A stretch of 64,000 nt of DNA from a virus, in the IMG/VR virus record IMGVR_UViG_3300022752_004330, positions 49,690-113,689 of that record; one strand, 5' to 3'. A model generated the notes under the pieces. That model was not told where the DNA came from. It saw nothing but the letters and a program-made list of their open reading frames with translations, and did not search any database. How positions within the stretch are numbered: position 1 is the first letter of the stretch; every line of letters starts with the position of its first letter. Shown here piece after piece: positions 56,388 to 64,000 of this stretch. Position numbers and translations under genes: made by a program.

Positions 56388-57731
56388 TTAAATATATTCT
56401 TGCCATGTAATAGTTCCCACGGCATCGTCGTTGATTGTTGTAGATATTACTGCCAAGCACCAAATATCACTTACACCTTGAATTGTCTTACCTAGCTGTT
56501 GACTAAAATCTACGTCTGATGCAGATATCGAGGTAGATCCACCTTTTACTGCGCCAACAAATACTCCTTGATCTATTATAGTACCGCCACTGACCCCTGA
56601 AGCTGAAATGTCAAATTCTACAGAACTATCATTCCCTGCACTAGTCCAAGTTGGACTAGTAAGAGTTGGGTTTAGAATTATTTGGTATCCAAAAGCAGTT
56701 TGCTGTAATCCATATAGATCAAACTTTTTTGGTACAACAATACTTTCTAAATTTGTACTTTTAAGCCTTATACAAACTAAAGGAGTATATACCACATTAG
56801 ATAAATTTTTTCCAAGAAGACTAGTACCTGCTGTTCTACTTGTGCTTCGATTTACATATCCAGCTTCTGAAATCACTGTTGAACATATTGCTCGCATGGT
56901 GCCAGTAGATCCCGTACTGGTAATTTCATATCTTATAGGTAAACTTGCTGTGGTCATATAAACTTTATTAAATATATTTGCATGATGAAATATGTGGCAT
57001 ACTATAAATTGTCCATTAATAATAAATCCAGTTCTTACAGATCCAACACCTAACCATTCTATATCACACCACCAAATTTGAGATTTAGTTACATCTAAAT
57101 TAATTCCGCTGATATTATAAGGTCCACCAATTCCATTAAGCCTATCTATATTCCATGCGGATTGTGGAATTTTTTCAGTAGTATCATCCACTGACCCCGA
57201 CGTATACTTTCGTATAACTAAATTTAAGGTAGTACCTGCGATTTCAAAAAATACACCGTTCTGACTGCTAAAATAACCTACTCTTTGTGTAAGGTTGGCC
57301 GAAGGAGTAGCTCCAACAAATGTAACCATGGCTAGCAAACTTTTACCAGGTTGGTAAGAAAAATTTTGTTTGCTCTGTCTAATAGCCGAGTCACCATTAC
57401 CCGAGACCACCATTTGAATGGAACTTTCATTTGTGATAAATGTAGATGTACCTGCGCCGATATCTTGTTGACTCCATTTAAATGGATCGTCTCTATAACG
57501 AAGCCCACCATCGAATAACGTAAAGGGTTGGCTGACACGCATTCTCCCAAATGCATCTAAACTAGCAGAAATATTTCCTGCATTATTATATGTGACACCT
57601 CCTACATTGTTTACCCTAATTAATGGCTCTCCAGCTGAACTATAGTCCATGGCCTTGTGTACATTTAATAAATTACTTTCTTGGGGATGAATGTAATTTG
57701 AACTTGTATTAAGATAACGATCAACAGGCAT
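56388..57731 (-). CDS. tail fibre/adhesin, 447 aa, paralogue of 800-3712
   Basis: It carries RVSQPFTLFDG, then FSYQPGKSL, QNGVFFEIAG, PQSAWNIDRL, EWLGVGSVRTG and LPIRYEI, matching the fibre-like protein at 800-3712 in the same order with about half its length. The N-terminus (VDRYLNTSS..) differs. It is downstream of the LamG-type gene in a minus-strand adhesin operon. This is probably the ancestral short form; the plus-strand copy has insertions. Confidence 0.78.
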   Translation of the reverse strand: MPVDRYLNTSSNYIHPQESNLLNVHKAMDYSSAGEPLIRVNNVGGVTYNNAGNISASLDAFGRMRVSQPFTLFDGGLRYRDDPFKWSQQDIGAGTSTFITNESSIQMVVSGNGDSAIRQSKQNFSYQPGKSLLAMVTFVGATPSANLTQRVGYFSSQNGVFFEIAGTTLNLVIRKYTSGSVDDTTEKIPQSAWNIDRLNGIGGPYNISGINLDVTKSQIWWCDIEWLGVGSVRTGFIINGQFIVCHIFHHANIFNKVYMTTASLPIRYEITSTGSTGTMRAICSTVISEAGYVNRSTSRTAGTSLLGKNLSNVVYTPLVCIRLKSTNLESIVVPKKFDLYGLQQTAFGYQIILNPTLTSPTWTSAGNDSSVEFDISASGVSGGTIIDQGVFVGAVKGGSTSISASDVDFSQQLGKTIQGVSDIWCLAVISTTINDDAVGTITWQEYI

Positions 57732-57733
57732 GT

Positions 57734-58819
57734 TTAATAACCATATCTAGCTTTAGATGATTGATATATTCCTAAAACTTCTTCAGAAGTAAGTGATCTA
57801 TTGTAAATTAAAACTTGAGACAGCCTTCCATTTAGTAAATTTCCCGGATTCCCGTAAGTGGCGATTCTTGCAGAACCATCACCAGATAACCCCGTTTTTT
57901 GTGCTGTGTAGGTGCTATCTTGAACTCCATTTATGTATAAGACCATGCCATCAGTGGTATTAAATGTCAATGCAGCATGATACCATGTTGAGTTACTAAA
58001 GGTCGCAGTGGAGGGGTAAGTTGCAGGAAATCCTGTCCATCCTGTATGTCCGCTGTATAATCTATTAGTATTGTTGAAAAACATATAATGTTGACCAGTA
58101 TCGCTGCTAATGAGATTGTTGTCAAATGTAGCATTGAGATAAAACCAAACACACTTTGTATATGATGTTGCTGACATTACACTACCAGCTATGGTTCCGT
58201 ATTGAGTAGTGCCATTAAAGGTAAAATATCCTCCATTATTAGAACTATAAGTAGGAGAAGCAAACAATGTAATATCATTTGAAGGACTAGCTAGATCATA
58301 CCAAGTGCTGCCTGAACCTGTGTAACTGGAGGGATAGCTTGCGTCTGCCCATACTACTAATCCAGAACTAGGTATTCCACCCCATGGTCGACCAAGAATT
58401 AAACCTCCTGAGTTAGTGTTATTAAAGGTAGTGGTGTTATTAACAAAGGTAGTTGGCAATTCCGCTAATATATAGGCATTTCTTGTGCGATAAAAGGTAG
58501 CAGTGGTAACTCCTGCTGCTTTACGTCTAAGTTGAGCAAGATCTAATTTTAAAATTTGTCTTTGTTGTTTGGTCCAGGTACTTGTACTAGAAATATTATT
58601 ACTGCTGTAAATTGTTCCGCTGTTAGCAACATTATAAAAGCCTATAGTGGCAGTATTAACCATTTCAACATTATTATAATACAACTGCATGATTGTTGTT
58701 GTAACACCTGTGGCTGTGTTTATAGCTTGTTTTAATTGAAGAATAGTTGTTGTTGTGGTAACAGTATAAACATTTTTTGTTCCACTGTTTAAAAAACTTT
58801 GAACATAGTAATCAGGCAC
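57734..58819 (-). CDS. LamG-bearing adhesin, 361 aa
   Basis: GTG start (58819) with GGGAGAG in the end of the upstream gene. About residues 1-130 hold a helical/beta anchor (QLKQAINTATGVTTTIMQL). About 140-361 are a LamG-like jelly roll: GLVVWADASYPSSYTGSGST, NSTWYHAALTF, LYINGVQDST, VLIYNRSLTSEEV. It shares this module with 10156-10938. Sugar binding at the fibre tip is likely. Confidence 0.8.
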   Translation of the reverse strand: MPDYYVQSFLNSGTKNVYTVTTTTTILQLKQAINTATGVTTTIMQLYYNNVEMVNTATIGFYNVANSGTIYSSNNISSTSTWTKQQRQILKLDLAQLRRKAAGVTTATFYRTRNAYILAELPTTFVNNTTTFNNTNSGGLILGRPWGGIPSSGLVVWADASYPSSYTGSGSTWYDLASPSNDITLFASPTYSSNNGGYFTFNGTTQYGTIAGSVMSATSYTKCVWFYLNATFDNNLISSDTGQHYMFFNNTNRLYSGHTGWTGFPATYPSTATFSNSTWYHAALTFNTTDGMVLYINGVQDSTYTAQKTGLSGDGSARIATYGNPGNLLNGRLSQVLIYNRSLTSEEVLGIYQSSKARYGY

Positions 58820-58821
58820 GA

Positions 58822-59133
58822 TTACTCTCCCATCTTATGCTGATGAGCCGGAAATAAACTAATGCTATTACTCTTCATATCAGCAGGATTTTTTGGACCA
58901 TTTAGCCCCCCTCCTGCATCAACAGTGACAGAATCTAATCCAGATACTTTTATTGCTGGACTGTTATTGTACATTTGTTCATGATCTTGACTGAGTAGAT
59001 CAAATATTTGTTTAAATCTATTTGTATCTACACCTGTTTGAATTGGTTCAATTTCAGGTTCATTTTGTGTTGTTTTGCAATCAATTTGATCAACAAGATT
59101 TAAAACATTTCTAATAATGTCGGTTGCTCTCAT
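58822..59133 (-). CDS. conserved T4-like hypothetical protein, 103 aa
   Basis: MRATDIIRNVLNLVDQID at the start is a leader I recognise in T4-like phage proteins. A Gly/Asn-rich loop and a His-containing end (FPAHQHKMGE) follow. AATAAATA lies 7 bp before the ATG (59141-59148). First in the minus-strand adhesin operon. Confidence 0.68.
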   Translation of the reverse strand: MRATDIIRNVLNLVDQIDCKTTQNEPEIEPIQTGVDTNRFKQIFDLLSQDHEQMYNNSPAIKVSGLDSVTVDAGGGLNGPKNPADMKSNSISLFPAHQHKMGE

Positions 59134-59140
59134 AATAGAT

Positions 59141-59148
59141 TATTTATT
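59141..59148 (-). promoter_or_regulatory. late-promoter-like AATAAATA
   Basis: 7 bp before the ATG at 59133; a late-type box with near-leaderless spacing. Confidence 0.35.
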
Positions 59149-59167
59149 CTCTCTATGTTAATGATTA

Positions 59168-59185
59168 TTGTAATAATTCTGTAAT
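59168..59185 (+). promoter_or_regulatory. Pho-box-like direct repeat
   Basis: TTGTAAT (59168-59174) and CTGTAAT (59179-59185) are two 7-mers with a 4-bp spacer (11-bp period), as in PhoB-binding Pho boxes (CTGTCAT repeats). It lies 60 bp before the phoX ATG and about 10 bp before a TATGCTAAT -10-like run. Host PhoB control of the phage genes is inferred. Confidence 0.6.
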
Positions 59186-59244
59186 TATTATATGCTAATA
59201 TAAATGTAAATATTATCAACAATCATTTACATAGGAGAAAGCAG

Positions 59245-61458
59245 ATGATTACAGAGACCGAGAATATGTCTAACAATCCGCACATCAGCGATGTGATCAA
59301 AGAAATGTTAGGCAACCCAAATCGCCGAAGTTTCCTAAAAGGAAGTTCGGCTTTTTTTACGGCCGCAGCAGGTGCTACTTTGGCCAGTTGTGCCAGTGGG
59401 GATGATGATCAATTCACTCGTCCAACAGCCTTAACTTTCCAAGCAGTCCCCAAGAATACAGCAGATAAGATCACACTGCCACCGGGTTATCAATTCACCG
59501 TGCTACATGCTACCGGTGACAGACTCAATGCTTCTATATCAGCCTACTCAAACAAAGGCGCAGAAACAGATGACTGGTCCGCTCGTATCGGTGATCACCA
59601 TGATGGAACAGAACTATTTCACATTGATGCCAGTGGAAAATATACTAAAAATATGACCGACCGTGCCATATTATGTGTAAATCATGAAAGTTCAGCAGAC
59701 GCACATTTCTTCCATCCTAACGGACAGACCAGTAATGGTGTGAATGGTAAGAAGTATGATCAATTTGGTCAGTGGGATCTGGGCACAAGACCTGCTCTGG
59801 AAGCACTGAAAGAAATGAATCATCATGGTGTAAGTATTGTAGAGATCAACAAAGGCAGCGCAGGTTGGGCAGTAAAGTTAGACAGCGCCTACAACCGCAG
59901 AGTAAATGCCCAGACTGTGGCTCGTGTTGCAGGTCCAGCAGCAGAGTTGGCCAATATCAAGGCCCTGCTGGCTACCAAGTATGATCCCACAGGTGCTACT
60001 GCTCGTGGCACACTAAACAACTGCGGAACAGGATATACTCCATGGGGCACATTCCTAACCTGTGAAGAAAACTGGGCCACATATTTTGCCATGCCCAAGG
60101 GCAGTGCTGCTCCAGATGCTCGCATGACACAAACACGTAGTCGTTATGGTGTGCGTAATGTGCCATATGCTGCCACTGCTACCACAGGTAATTCACAAGG
60201 ATGGCACACAGTTACAGATCAGCCAGATACTAATTTTAGATTTAGTCGTTGGGATGTCAGCATCAAAGGTGCTACTGAAAAAGACGACTTCCGGAACGAA
60301 CCACAGACCTTCGGTTACATTGTAGAGATCGATCCTACCCAGCCAAACAGCCAGCCTGTTAAACGAGTGGCCATGGGAAGGACGGCTCACGAAGCCTGTG
60401 TGTTCGGCCGCCTGGAAGCAGGCAAGCCAGTGACATTTTATATGGGCTGTGACAGTCGCAATGAATACATTTACAAGTGGGTCAGCACCAAGACTTGGGA
60501 TCCTGCTGATGTTGGTGGTGGCACAGCCGCTGGTGACAAATATCTCAACGATGGTAAATTGTATGTGGCCAAATTTGCTGCCGATGGTACAGGCATGTGG
60601 ATAGAATTAAGTATCACTAATCCTGCTATTGCCAACTATGCTACTTTCAAGTTTAACAATCAAGCAGAAGTATATGTATTCACTCGTTTGGCAGCAGACG
60701 CAGTAGGTGCTACCAAGATGGATCGTCCAGAGTGGGGTGCTGTGAATCCGCTAAATGGTGAAGTCTATTTCGCACTGACTAACAACTCAGCAAGTAATCG
60801 CACACCAATGACTACTGATGCTGCTAACCCAAGAAGTTATGCTGATCCTGATGGCTTGGTTAGAACAGGCAATCCTAACGGTCATATCATTCGCTGGCGT
60901 GAAGGCACAACAGGTTTAGTATTCCAATGGGATATCTTTGTGTTTGGTTCAGAAGAAGATAATGCTGCCAGCAATATTTCTAAATTGACAGCCAATAATT
61001 CATTCAGTAGCCCAGACGGTTTATGGTTTAGCAAGGCCACAGGCCTGTGCTGGATTCAGACTGACGACGGTGCCTACACTGATGAAGTTCATAATCAATT
61101 GTTAGTGGCTATTCCTGGTCAGGTTGGAGATGGTGGTGCTAAGACTATTACCAACACACTGAGCGGTGCTACTAAGGATCAGGCCACATTTGTTGGTGCT
61201 GAATTAGGTGAGACCAAATTGCGTAGGTTTATGACAGGACCGGCAGGTTGTGAAATCACTGGTATTGCCGAATCAGCAGATGGTCGTGCTATATTTGTTG
61301 GAGTTCAACATCCAGGCGAAGATACCACTGCGGCTTTTTGGACAGGCACTGCTCCACAAAGTCAATGGCCAGGTAATGCTGGTTATGGAACAGCAGGTCG
61401 CCCACGATCAGCAACAATTGTTATCACAAGAGTTGACGGCGGCCTAATAGGCGTCTAA
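59245..61458 (+). CDS. phoX: PhoX-type alkaline phosphatase (Tat lipoprotein)
   Basis: The 737-residue protein has a Tat motif NRRSFLKGSS (26-35) and a lipobox ending at Cys49, and the DUF839/PhoX body: DDWSARIGDHHDG, VNHESSADAHFFH, GVSIVEIN, TCEENWATYFA, HEACVFGRLE and EEDNAASNISK. Conserved Glu, His and Cys side chains bind the Ca/Fe centre. It releases phosphate from organic phosphates at the periplasm or surface. AGGAG 7 bp before the ATG; the Pho-box-like repeat upstream and pstS downstream make a phosphate-starvation unit. Confidence 0.93.
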   Translation: MITETENMSNNPHISDVIKEMLGNPNRRSFLKGSSAFFTAAAGATLASCASGDDDQFTRPTALTFQAVPKNTADKITLPPGYQFTVLHATGDRLNASISAYSNKGAETDDWSARIGDHHDGTELFHIDASGKYTKNMTDRAILCVNHESSADAHFFHPNGQTSNGVNGKKYDQFGQWDLGTRPALEALKEMNHHGVSIVEINKGSAGWAVKLDSAYNRRVNAQTVARVAGPAAELANIKALLATKYDPTGATARGTLNNCGTGYTPWGTFLTCEENWATYFAMPKGSAAPDARMTQTRSRYGVRNVPYAATATTGNSQGWHTVTDQPDTNFRFSRWDVSIKGATEKDDFRNEPQTFGYIVEIDPTQPNSQPVKRVAMGRTAHEACVFGRLEAGKPVTFYMGCDSRNEYIYKWVSTKTWDPADVGGGTAAGDKYLNDGKLYVAKFAADGTGMWIELSITNPAIANYATFKFNNQAEVYVFTRLAADAVGATKMDRPEWGAVNPLNGEVYFALTNNSASNRTPMTTDAANPRSYADPDGLVRTGNPNGHIIRWREGTTGLVFQWDIFVFGSEEDNAASNISKLTANNSFSSPDGLWFSKATGLCWIQTDDGAYTDEVHNQLLVAIPGQVGDGGAKTITNTLSGATKDQATFVGAELGETKLRRFMTGPAGCEITGIAESADGRAIFVGVQHPGEDTTAAFWTGTAPQSQWPGNAGYGTAGRPRSATIVITRVDGGLIGV

Positions 61459-61468
61459 AATAACACAA

Positions 61469-61484
61469 AGGGGCTTCGGCCCCT
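61469..61484 (+). terminator. hairpin between phoX and pstS
   Basis: AGGGGC-TTCG-GCCCCT, a UUCG-loop stem with no strong U-run. It may be an attenuator or RNA stabiliser that lets PstS be made at a different level from PhoX. Confidence 0.6.
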
Positions 61485-61506
61485 ATTAAATCTCTAAAGG
61501 AAAATT

Positions 61507-62514
61507 ATGAAACGATTTATCGCAGCCGTTGCGACTGCTCTATTCGCAACCCTGGCGCAGGCACAGATTACGGGTGCTGGTGCTACATTCCCCTATCCTA
61601 TCTATGCCAAATGGGCAGAAGCCTATCAAAAACAAACCGGCGTTGGACTAAACTATCAGAGCATTGGTAGTTCAGGTGGTATTCGTCAAATCAACGCAAA
61701 GACCGTGACATTCGGTGCCACAGACGCACCAGTAAAAGGAGAAGATCTTGAAAAACTTGCTCAAATTCAATTCCCTGCCATCATCGGCGGCACGGTGCCT
61801 GTGGTCAATCTGGAAGGGTTTAAGCCAGGTGAACTTCGCATCACAGGACCTGTGCTTGCCGAAGTGTTTATGGGGGACATCACGAAGTGGAATGATCCAA
61901 AACTACAGGCATTGAATCCAGGTAAGAAACTACCAGACCAAAATATCACTGTAGTTCATCGTGCTGACGGATCTGGCACTACTTTCAATTGGACCGACTA
62001 CTTGGCTGTAATCAGTCCAGAATGGGAAAAGCGTGTAGGTCGCGGTGCCGCAGTAAAATGGCCTGCTACCAGTTCAGTTGGTGGCAAGGGCAACGAGGGT
62101 GTTGCTGCTAATGTAAATAGAATCAAAGGCAGTATAGGTTATGTTGAGTATGCTTATGTAAAGAAAAACAATATGAATTTTATGTTGTTACAGAATAAAC
62201 ACGGTGTTTTTGTTGCCCCTGATGATCTTACATTTGCAGCAGCCGCAGCAGGAGCGGATTGGTTCTCGGTTCCAGGAATGGGCTTGAGTATTGTAAATCA
62301 GGGCGGCAAGGATACTTGGCCTGTTACCACAGCCAGTTTTATTATAATGTATAAGGATCCTGCGGATAAAAAGGCCAGCCAAGAAGTTTTAAAATATTTT
62401 GACTGGGCATTTAAGAACGGCAAGAAACTCAGCGAAGAACTTGACTATGTTCATTTACCTGAGAAACTACAGGCAGATATTCGCAGTCGTGTTTGGAGCC
62501 AAATCAAACATTAA
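61507..62514 (+). CDS. pstS: PstS phosphate-binding protein
   Basis: The 335-residue PstS has a signal peptide ending AQAQ, then ITGAGATFPYPIYAKW, YQSIGSSGGIRQI, FGATDAPV, HRADGSGTTFNWTDYL and IGYVEYAY, close to proteobacterial PstS. It binds phosphate for the host Pst ABC transporter; PstABC is not in the window, so the phage relies on the host transporter. It is a well-known phage auxiliary gene in cyanophages. RBS AAAGGAAAATT. Confidence 0.97.
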   Translation: MKRFIAAVATALFATLAQAQITGAGATFPYPIYAKWAEAYQKQTGVGLNYQSIGSSGGIRQINAKTVTFGATDAPVKGEDLEKLAQIQFPAIIGGTVPVVNLEGFKPGELRITGPVLAEVFMGDITKWNDPKLQALNPGKKLPDQNITVVHRADGSGTTFNWTDYLAVISPEWEKRVGRGAAVKWPATSSVGGKGNEGVAANVNRIKGSIGYVEYAYVKKNNMNFMLLQNKHGVFVAPDDLTFAAAAAGADWFSVPGMGLSIVNQGGKDTWPVTTASFIIMYKDPADKKASQEVLKYFDWAFKNGKKLSEELDYVHLPEKLQADIRSRVWSQIKH

Positions 62515-62606
62515 TGTAATAAATCTGTAAAAATAAAACACGCAGATAATTGTAAATAAGGGAGGAAGGTCATAAGCCTTCCTCTCATAGCATAAGGAGC
62601 CACAAA
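62515..62606 (+). other. leader with hairpin before 62607 gene
   Basis: GAGGAAGG/CCTTCCTC with a 7-nt loop (about 62561-62585) precedes AAGGAG of the next gene. It may be a weak terminator of pstS or a leader structure; no U-run follows. Confidence 0.4.
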
Positions 62607-62852
62607 ATGAAACTTGAGATGCGTGCCTGGGACTTGGATGTCCGTATTGAATTAGAAGATGATGATAGCCTAGATCAATTACAGGTTCTTACACATGTAA
62701 GAGACCTATTAGATGTTTTAAGTAACTACGAAAAAGTCAATGTCCGTATTGAACAAATCAGTGAAGAAGATCATAGCGACGACGATCATAGCGACGACGA
62801 TCATAAAGAAGTAGCAGTAGAAGAAAAAGCCGATTATCGTTTCGCAGCCTAA
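62607..62852 (+). CDS. acidic hypothetical protein with DHSDD repeats, 81 aa
   Basis: A soluble alpha/beta part (MKLEMRAWDLDVRIELEDDD) followed by a short Asp/His repeat (SDDDHSDDDH) from a 15-bp DNA repeat at 62769-62805. The Asp/His run could bind metal ions. Well-placed AAGGAG. No family recognised. Confidence 0.65.
   Translation: MKLEMRAWDLDVRIELEDDDSLDQLQVLTHVRDLLDVLSNYEKVNVRIEQISEEDHSDDDHSDDDHKEVAVEEKADYRFAA
62769..62805 (+). repeat. 15-bp tandem repeat, two and a half copies
   Basis: gatcatagcgacgac at 62769-62783 and 62784-62798, then a partial copy. It encodes the DHSDD unit. Confidence 0.85.
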
Positions 62853-62889
62853 AACGACCATAAGATTGAATGGTGCTGGACGCTCGTAA

Positions 62890-62925
62890 CCAGCAGTAGG
62901 GCCCAAGAGGCCCTATTTTTTTTGT
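62890..62925 (+). terminator. rho-independent terminator
   Basis: AGTAGGGCC..GGCCCTATT with a run of Ts, after the gene ending at 62852. The stem resembles that after tmRNA. Confidence 0.8.
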
Positions 62926-62987
62926 TCAAGACTGGACATTAATATAAATGTAATATTTTTTTTGCGTTCGCACAAGTAAATACTGGT

Positions 62988-63767
62988 ATGGAGCGTACCT
63001 ATAACAGTATTTTTATCAGCGACACGCACCTTGGCAGCAAAGGCTGTCAAGCAGATATTCTCAATAATTTTCTCAAACATAATACCTGCCATCAACTGTA
63101 TCTTATAGGTGATATCATAGATGGATGGAAAATACAGCAGAACAAGTGGCGTTGGAACCAAAGCCATACCAATGTGGTTCGCCGAATACTGGGACATGCC
63201 AAAAGAGATACCAAAGTAGTTTATATAGCAGGCAATCATGATGAATTTCTAAGACCCATGATACCCTATAACATGACCTTTGGTCGTATTGAGATAGCCA
63301 ATCAATGCGAACATCGGGGAATAGATGGTAAGAAATATTTGGTCATACATGGTGATCTCTTTGATGGTATAACAAGACTGGCACCGTGGATCAGTTTTTT
63401 AGGAGACAAGGCCTATGACCTACTACTCATATTCAATACTGCCTTTAATCGCTGGAGGCATAGATTTGGATTCGGCTATTGGAGTCTTAGCCAGTTTCTT
63501 AAACAGCGTGTCAAGCGGGCTGTGGATTTTATTTTTCATTTTGAGCGTAATCTTGCTGACTATGGCCGTAAGCGTGGTTTTGACGGAGTCATCTGCGGAC
63601 ACATCCACAAACCAGAAATCAAAACCATAGATGAATTTGTCTATATGAATGATGGCGACTGGGTTGAATCATGCAGTGCTCTTGTTGAGCATCATGACGG
63701 GCGTTGGGAAATCATATATTGGAACCGGGGCAAAGATGATGTGGATCTTATTCCTCATAGTGGTTAA
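62988..63767 (+). CDS. LpxH-like UDP-diacylglucosamine pyrophosphatase family
   Basis: The calcineurin-like motifs SDTHLGS (Asp12, His14), IGDIIDGW (Asp42), AGNHDE (Asn83, His84), IHGDLFD (His121) and GHIHKP are in order, and the length (259) and SDTHLGSKGC start match the LpxH/LpxH2-type branch. LpxH makes lipid X in lipid A synthesis; a phage copy could change LPS. It could also be another UDP-sugar or phosphoester enzyme. Confidence 0.78.
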   Translation: MERTYNSIFISDTHLGSKGCQADILNNFLKHNTCHQLYLIGDIIDGWKIQQNKWRWNQSHTNVVRRILGHAKRDTKVVYIAGNHDEFLRPMIPYNMTFGRIEIANQCEHRGIDGKKYLVIHGDLFDGITRLAPWISFLGDKAYDLLLIFNTAFNRWRHRFGFGYWSLSQFLKQRVKRAVDFIFHFERNLADYGRKRGFDGVICGHIHKPEIKTIDEFVYMNDGDWVESCSALVEHHDGRWEIIYWNRGKDDVDLIPHSG

Positions 63768-63924
63768 TATCTACGACTCCACAGACATACCGGGTCGCAT
63801 ACAATTACAGTATAGGGATCAGGCCACCTGCGAACAGGCCCTAAAGTCAATGACCAGTTATGTAAAGTTTCCTTGGTTTCGAGTAGAAGGACAGTGCGTT
63901 TTAATAAAAGATAAACAGAAATAA
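63736..63924 (+). CDS. small protein, 62 aa
   Basis: The start at 63736 (MMWILFL) overlaps the end of the LpxH-like gene; GGGGCAAAG lies upstream. A short hydrophobic start is followed by a Cys-containing Gln/Arg/Lys-rich body (YRDQATCEQALKSM). It may be exported. No family recognised. Confidence 0.55.
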   Translation: MMWILFLIVVNIYDSTDIPGRIQLQYRDQATCEQALKSMTSYVKFPWFRVEGQCVLIKDKQK

Positions 63925-63956
63925 TGTATAATTAATGTTTTAAAATAGGAGTTGAC

Positions 63957-64000
63957 ATGAATTTTTTTAATTTCCTTCAAATTTTCAATCCTTTTAATTT
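63957..64000 (+). CDS. start of a protein cut by the window end
   Basis: ATG at 63957 with AGGAGTTGAC upstream opens MNFFNFLQIFNPFN and runs off the right edge. Too short to identify. Confidence 0.55.
   Translation, partial: MNFFNFLQIFNPFN

Overview
The window reads as part of a large, T4-like (tailed, myovirus-type) lytic phage genome infecting a Gram-negative, probably Burkholderiales, host. Phage evidence: several tail-fibre or adhesin genes (collagen-like, LamG-like, discoidin-like and pectate-lyase-like), class Ia ribonucleotide reductase with glutaredoxin, a GH19-type endolysin, dense packing with ATGA/TAATG overlaps, and many NATAAATA boxes of the T4-like late-promoter type upstream of structural-looking genes. 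Host evidence: a phage-borne classical porin ending in HRF, and PstS and PhoX proteins of betaproteobacterial type. The host call is inference. The DNA is AT-rich and no integrase or tRNA gene was seen. 

Layout: 1-3712 (+) virion/tail genes. 3709-6313 (-) a PHP-less DnaE-like polymerase with an amidotransferase-like protein. 6499-7036 (-) small membrane proteins. 7133-18268 (-) tail adhesins, a class II aldolase, two very large secreted low-complexity proteins and a putative nuclease-fold protein. 18279-22242 (-) a stress and pigment block: ferredoxin-dependent bilin reductase, heme oxygenase, ClpS, Hsp20 and DnaK, with matching ROSE-like hairpins over the hsp20 and dnaK ribosome-binding sites. 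22325-29552 a phosphoesterase, an array of five small paralogues (one amber-interrupted), a DUF454 membrane protein, two methyltransferase ORFs and a helicase split into two genes. 29639-31294 (-) a Ro60/DUF2828-like vWA protein preceded by two tandem structured RNA elements. 31313-35000 (-) lipoprotein, two nucleases, ribosomal protein bS21 and ClpX. 35125-39642 (-) porin, DUF4214-like protein, AhpD, an SGNH hydrolase, AhpC, a circularly permuted tmRNA and a His-rich secreted protein. 39794-53346 (-) DUF2452, an M15 peptidase, glutaredoxin, NrdB, NrdA, tail fibre and virion genes. 53467-54645 (+) a chain of tiny genes. 54705-59133 (-) endolysin, thermonuclease and adhesins. 59245-64000 (+) phoX and pstS behind a Pho-box-like repeat, and an LpxH-like phosphatase. 

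Two promoter classes can be read directly. Ten sigma70-type promoters on the minus strand all have exactly 17 bp between the hexamers and precede early or accessory genes. NATAAATA boxes precede structural genes. The genes suggest a phage that takes over host physiology: nucleotide supply (NrdAB, Grx), phosphate scavenging (PhoX, PstS), translation and protein turnover (bS21, tmRNA with an LAA tag, ClpX that keeps its ClpP-docking tripeptide, ClpS, DnaK, Hsp20), redox defence (AhpC/AhpD), heme-to-bilin conversion, and remodelling of the outer surface (porin, LpxH-like enzyme). The most distinctive candidates are the bilin module beside RNA thermometers and the Ro60-like protein with Y-RNA-like leader elements. 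All functional calls come from reading motifs by eye; no database search was run.
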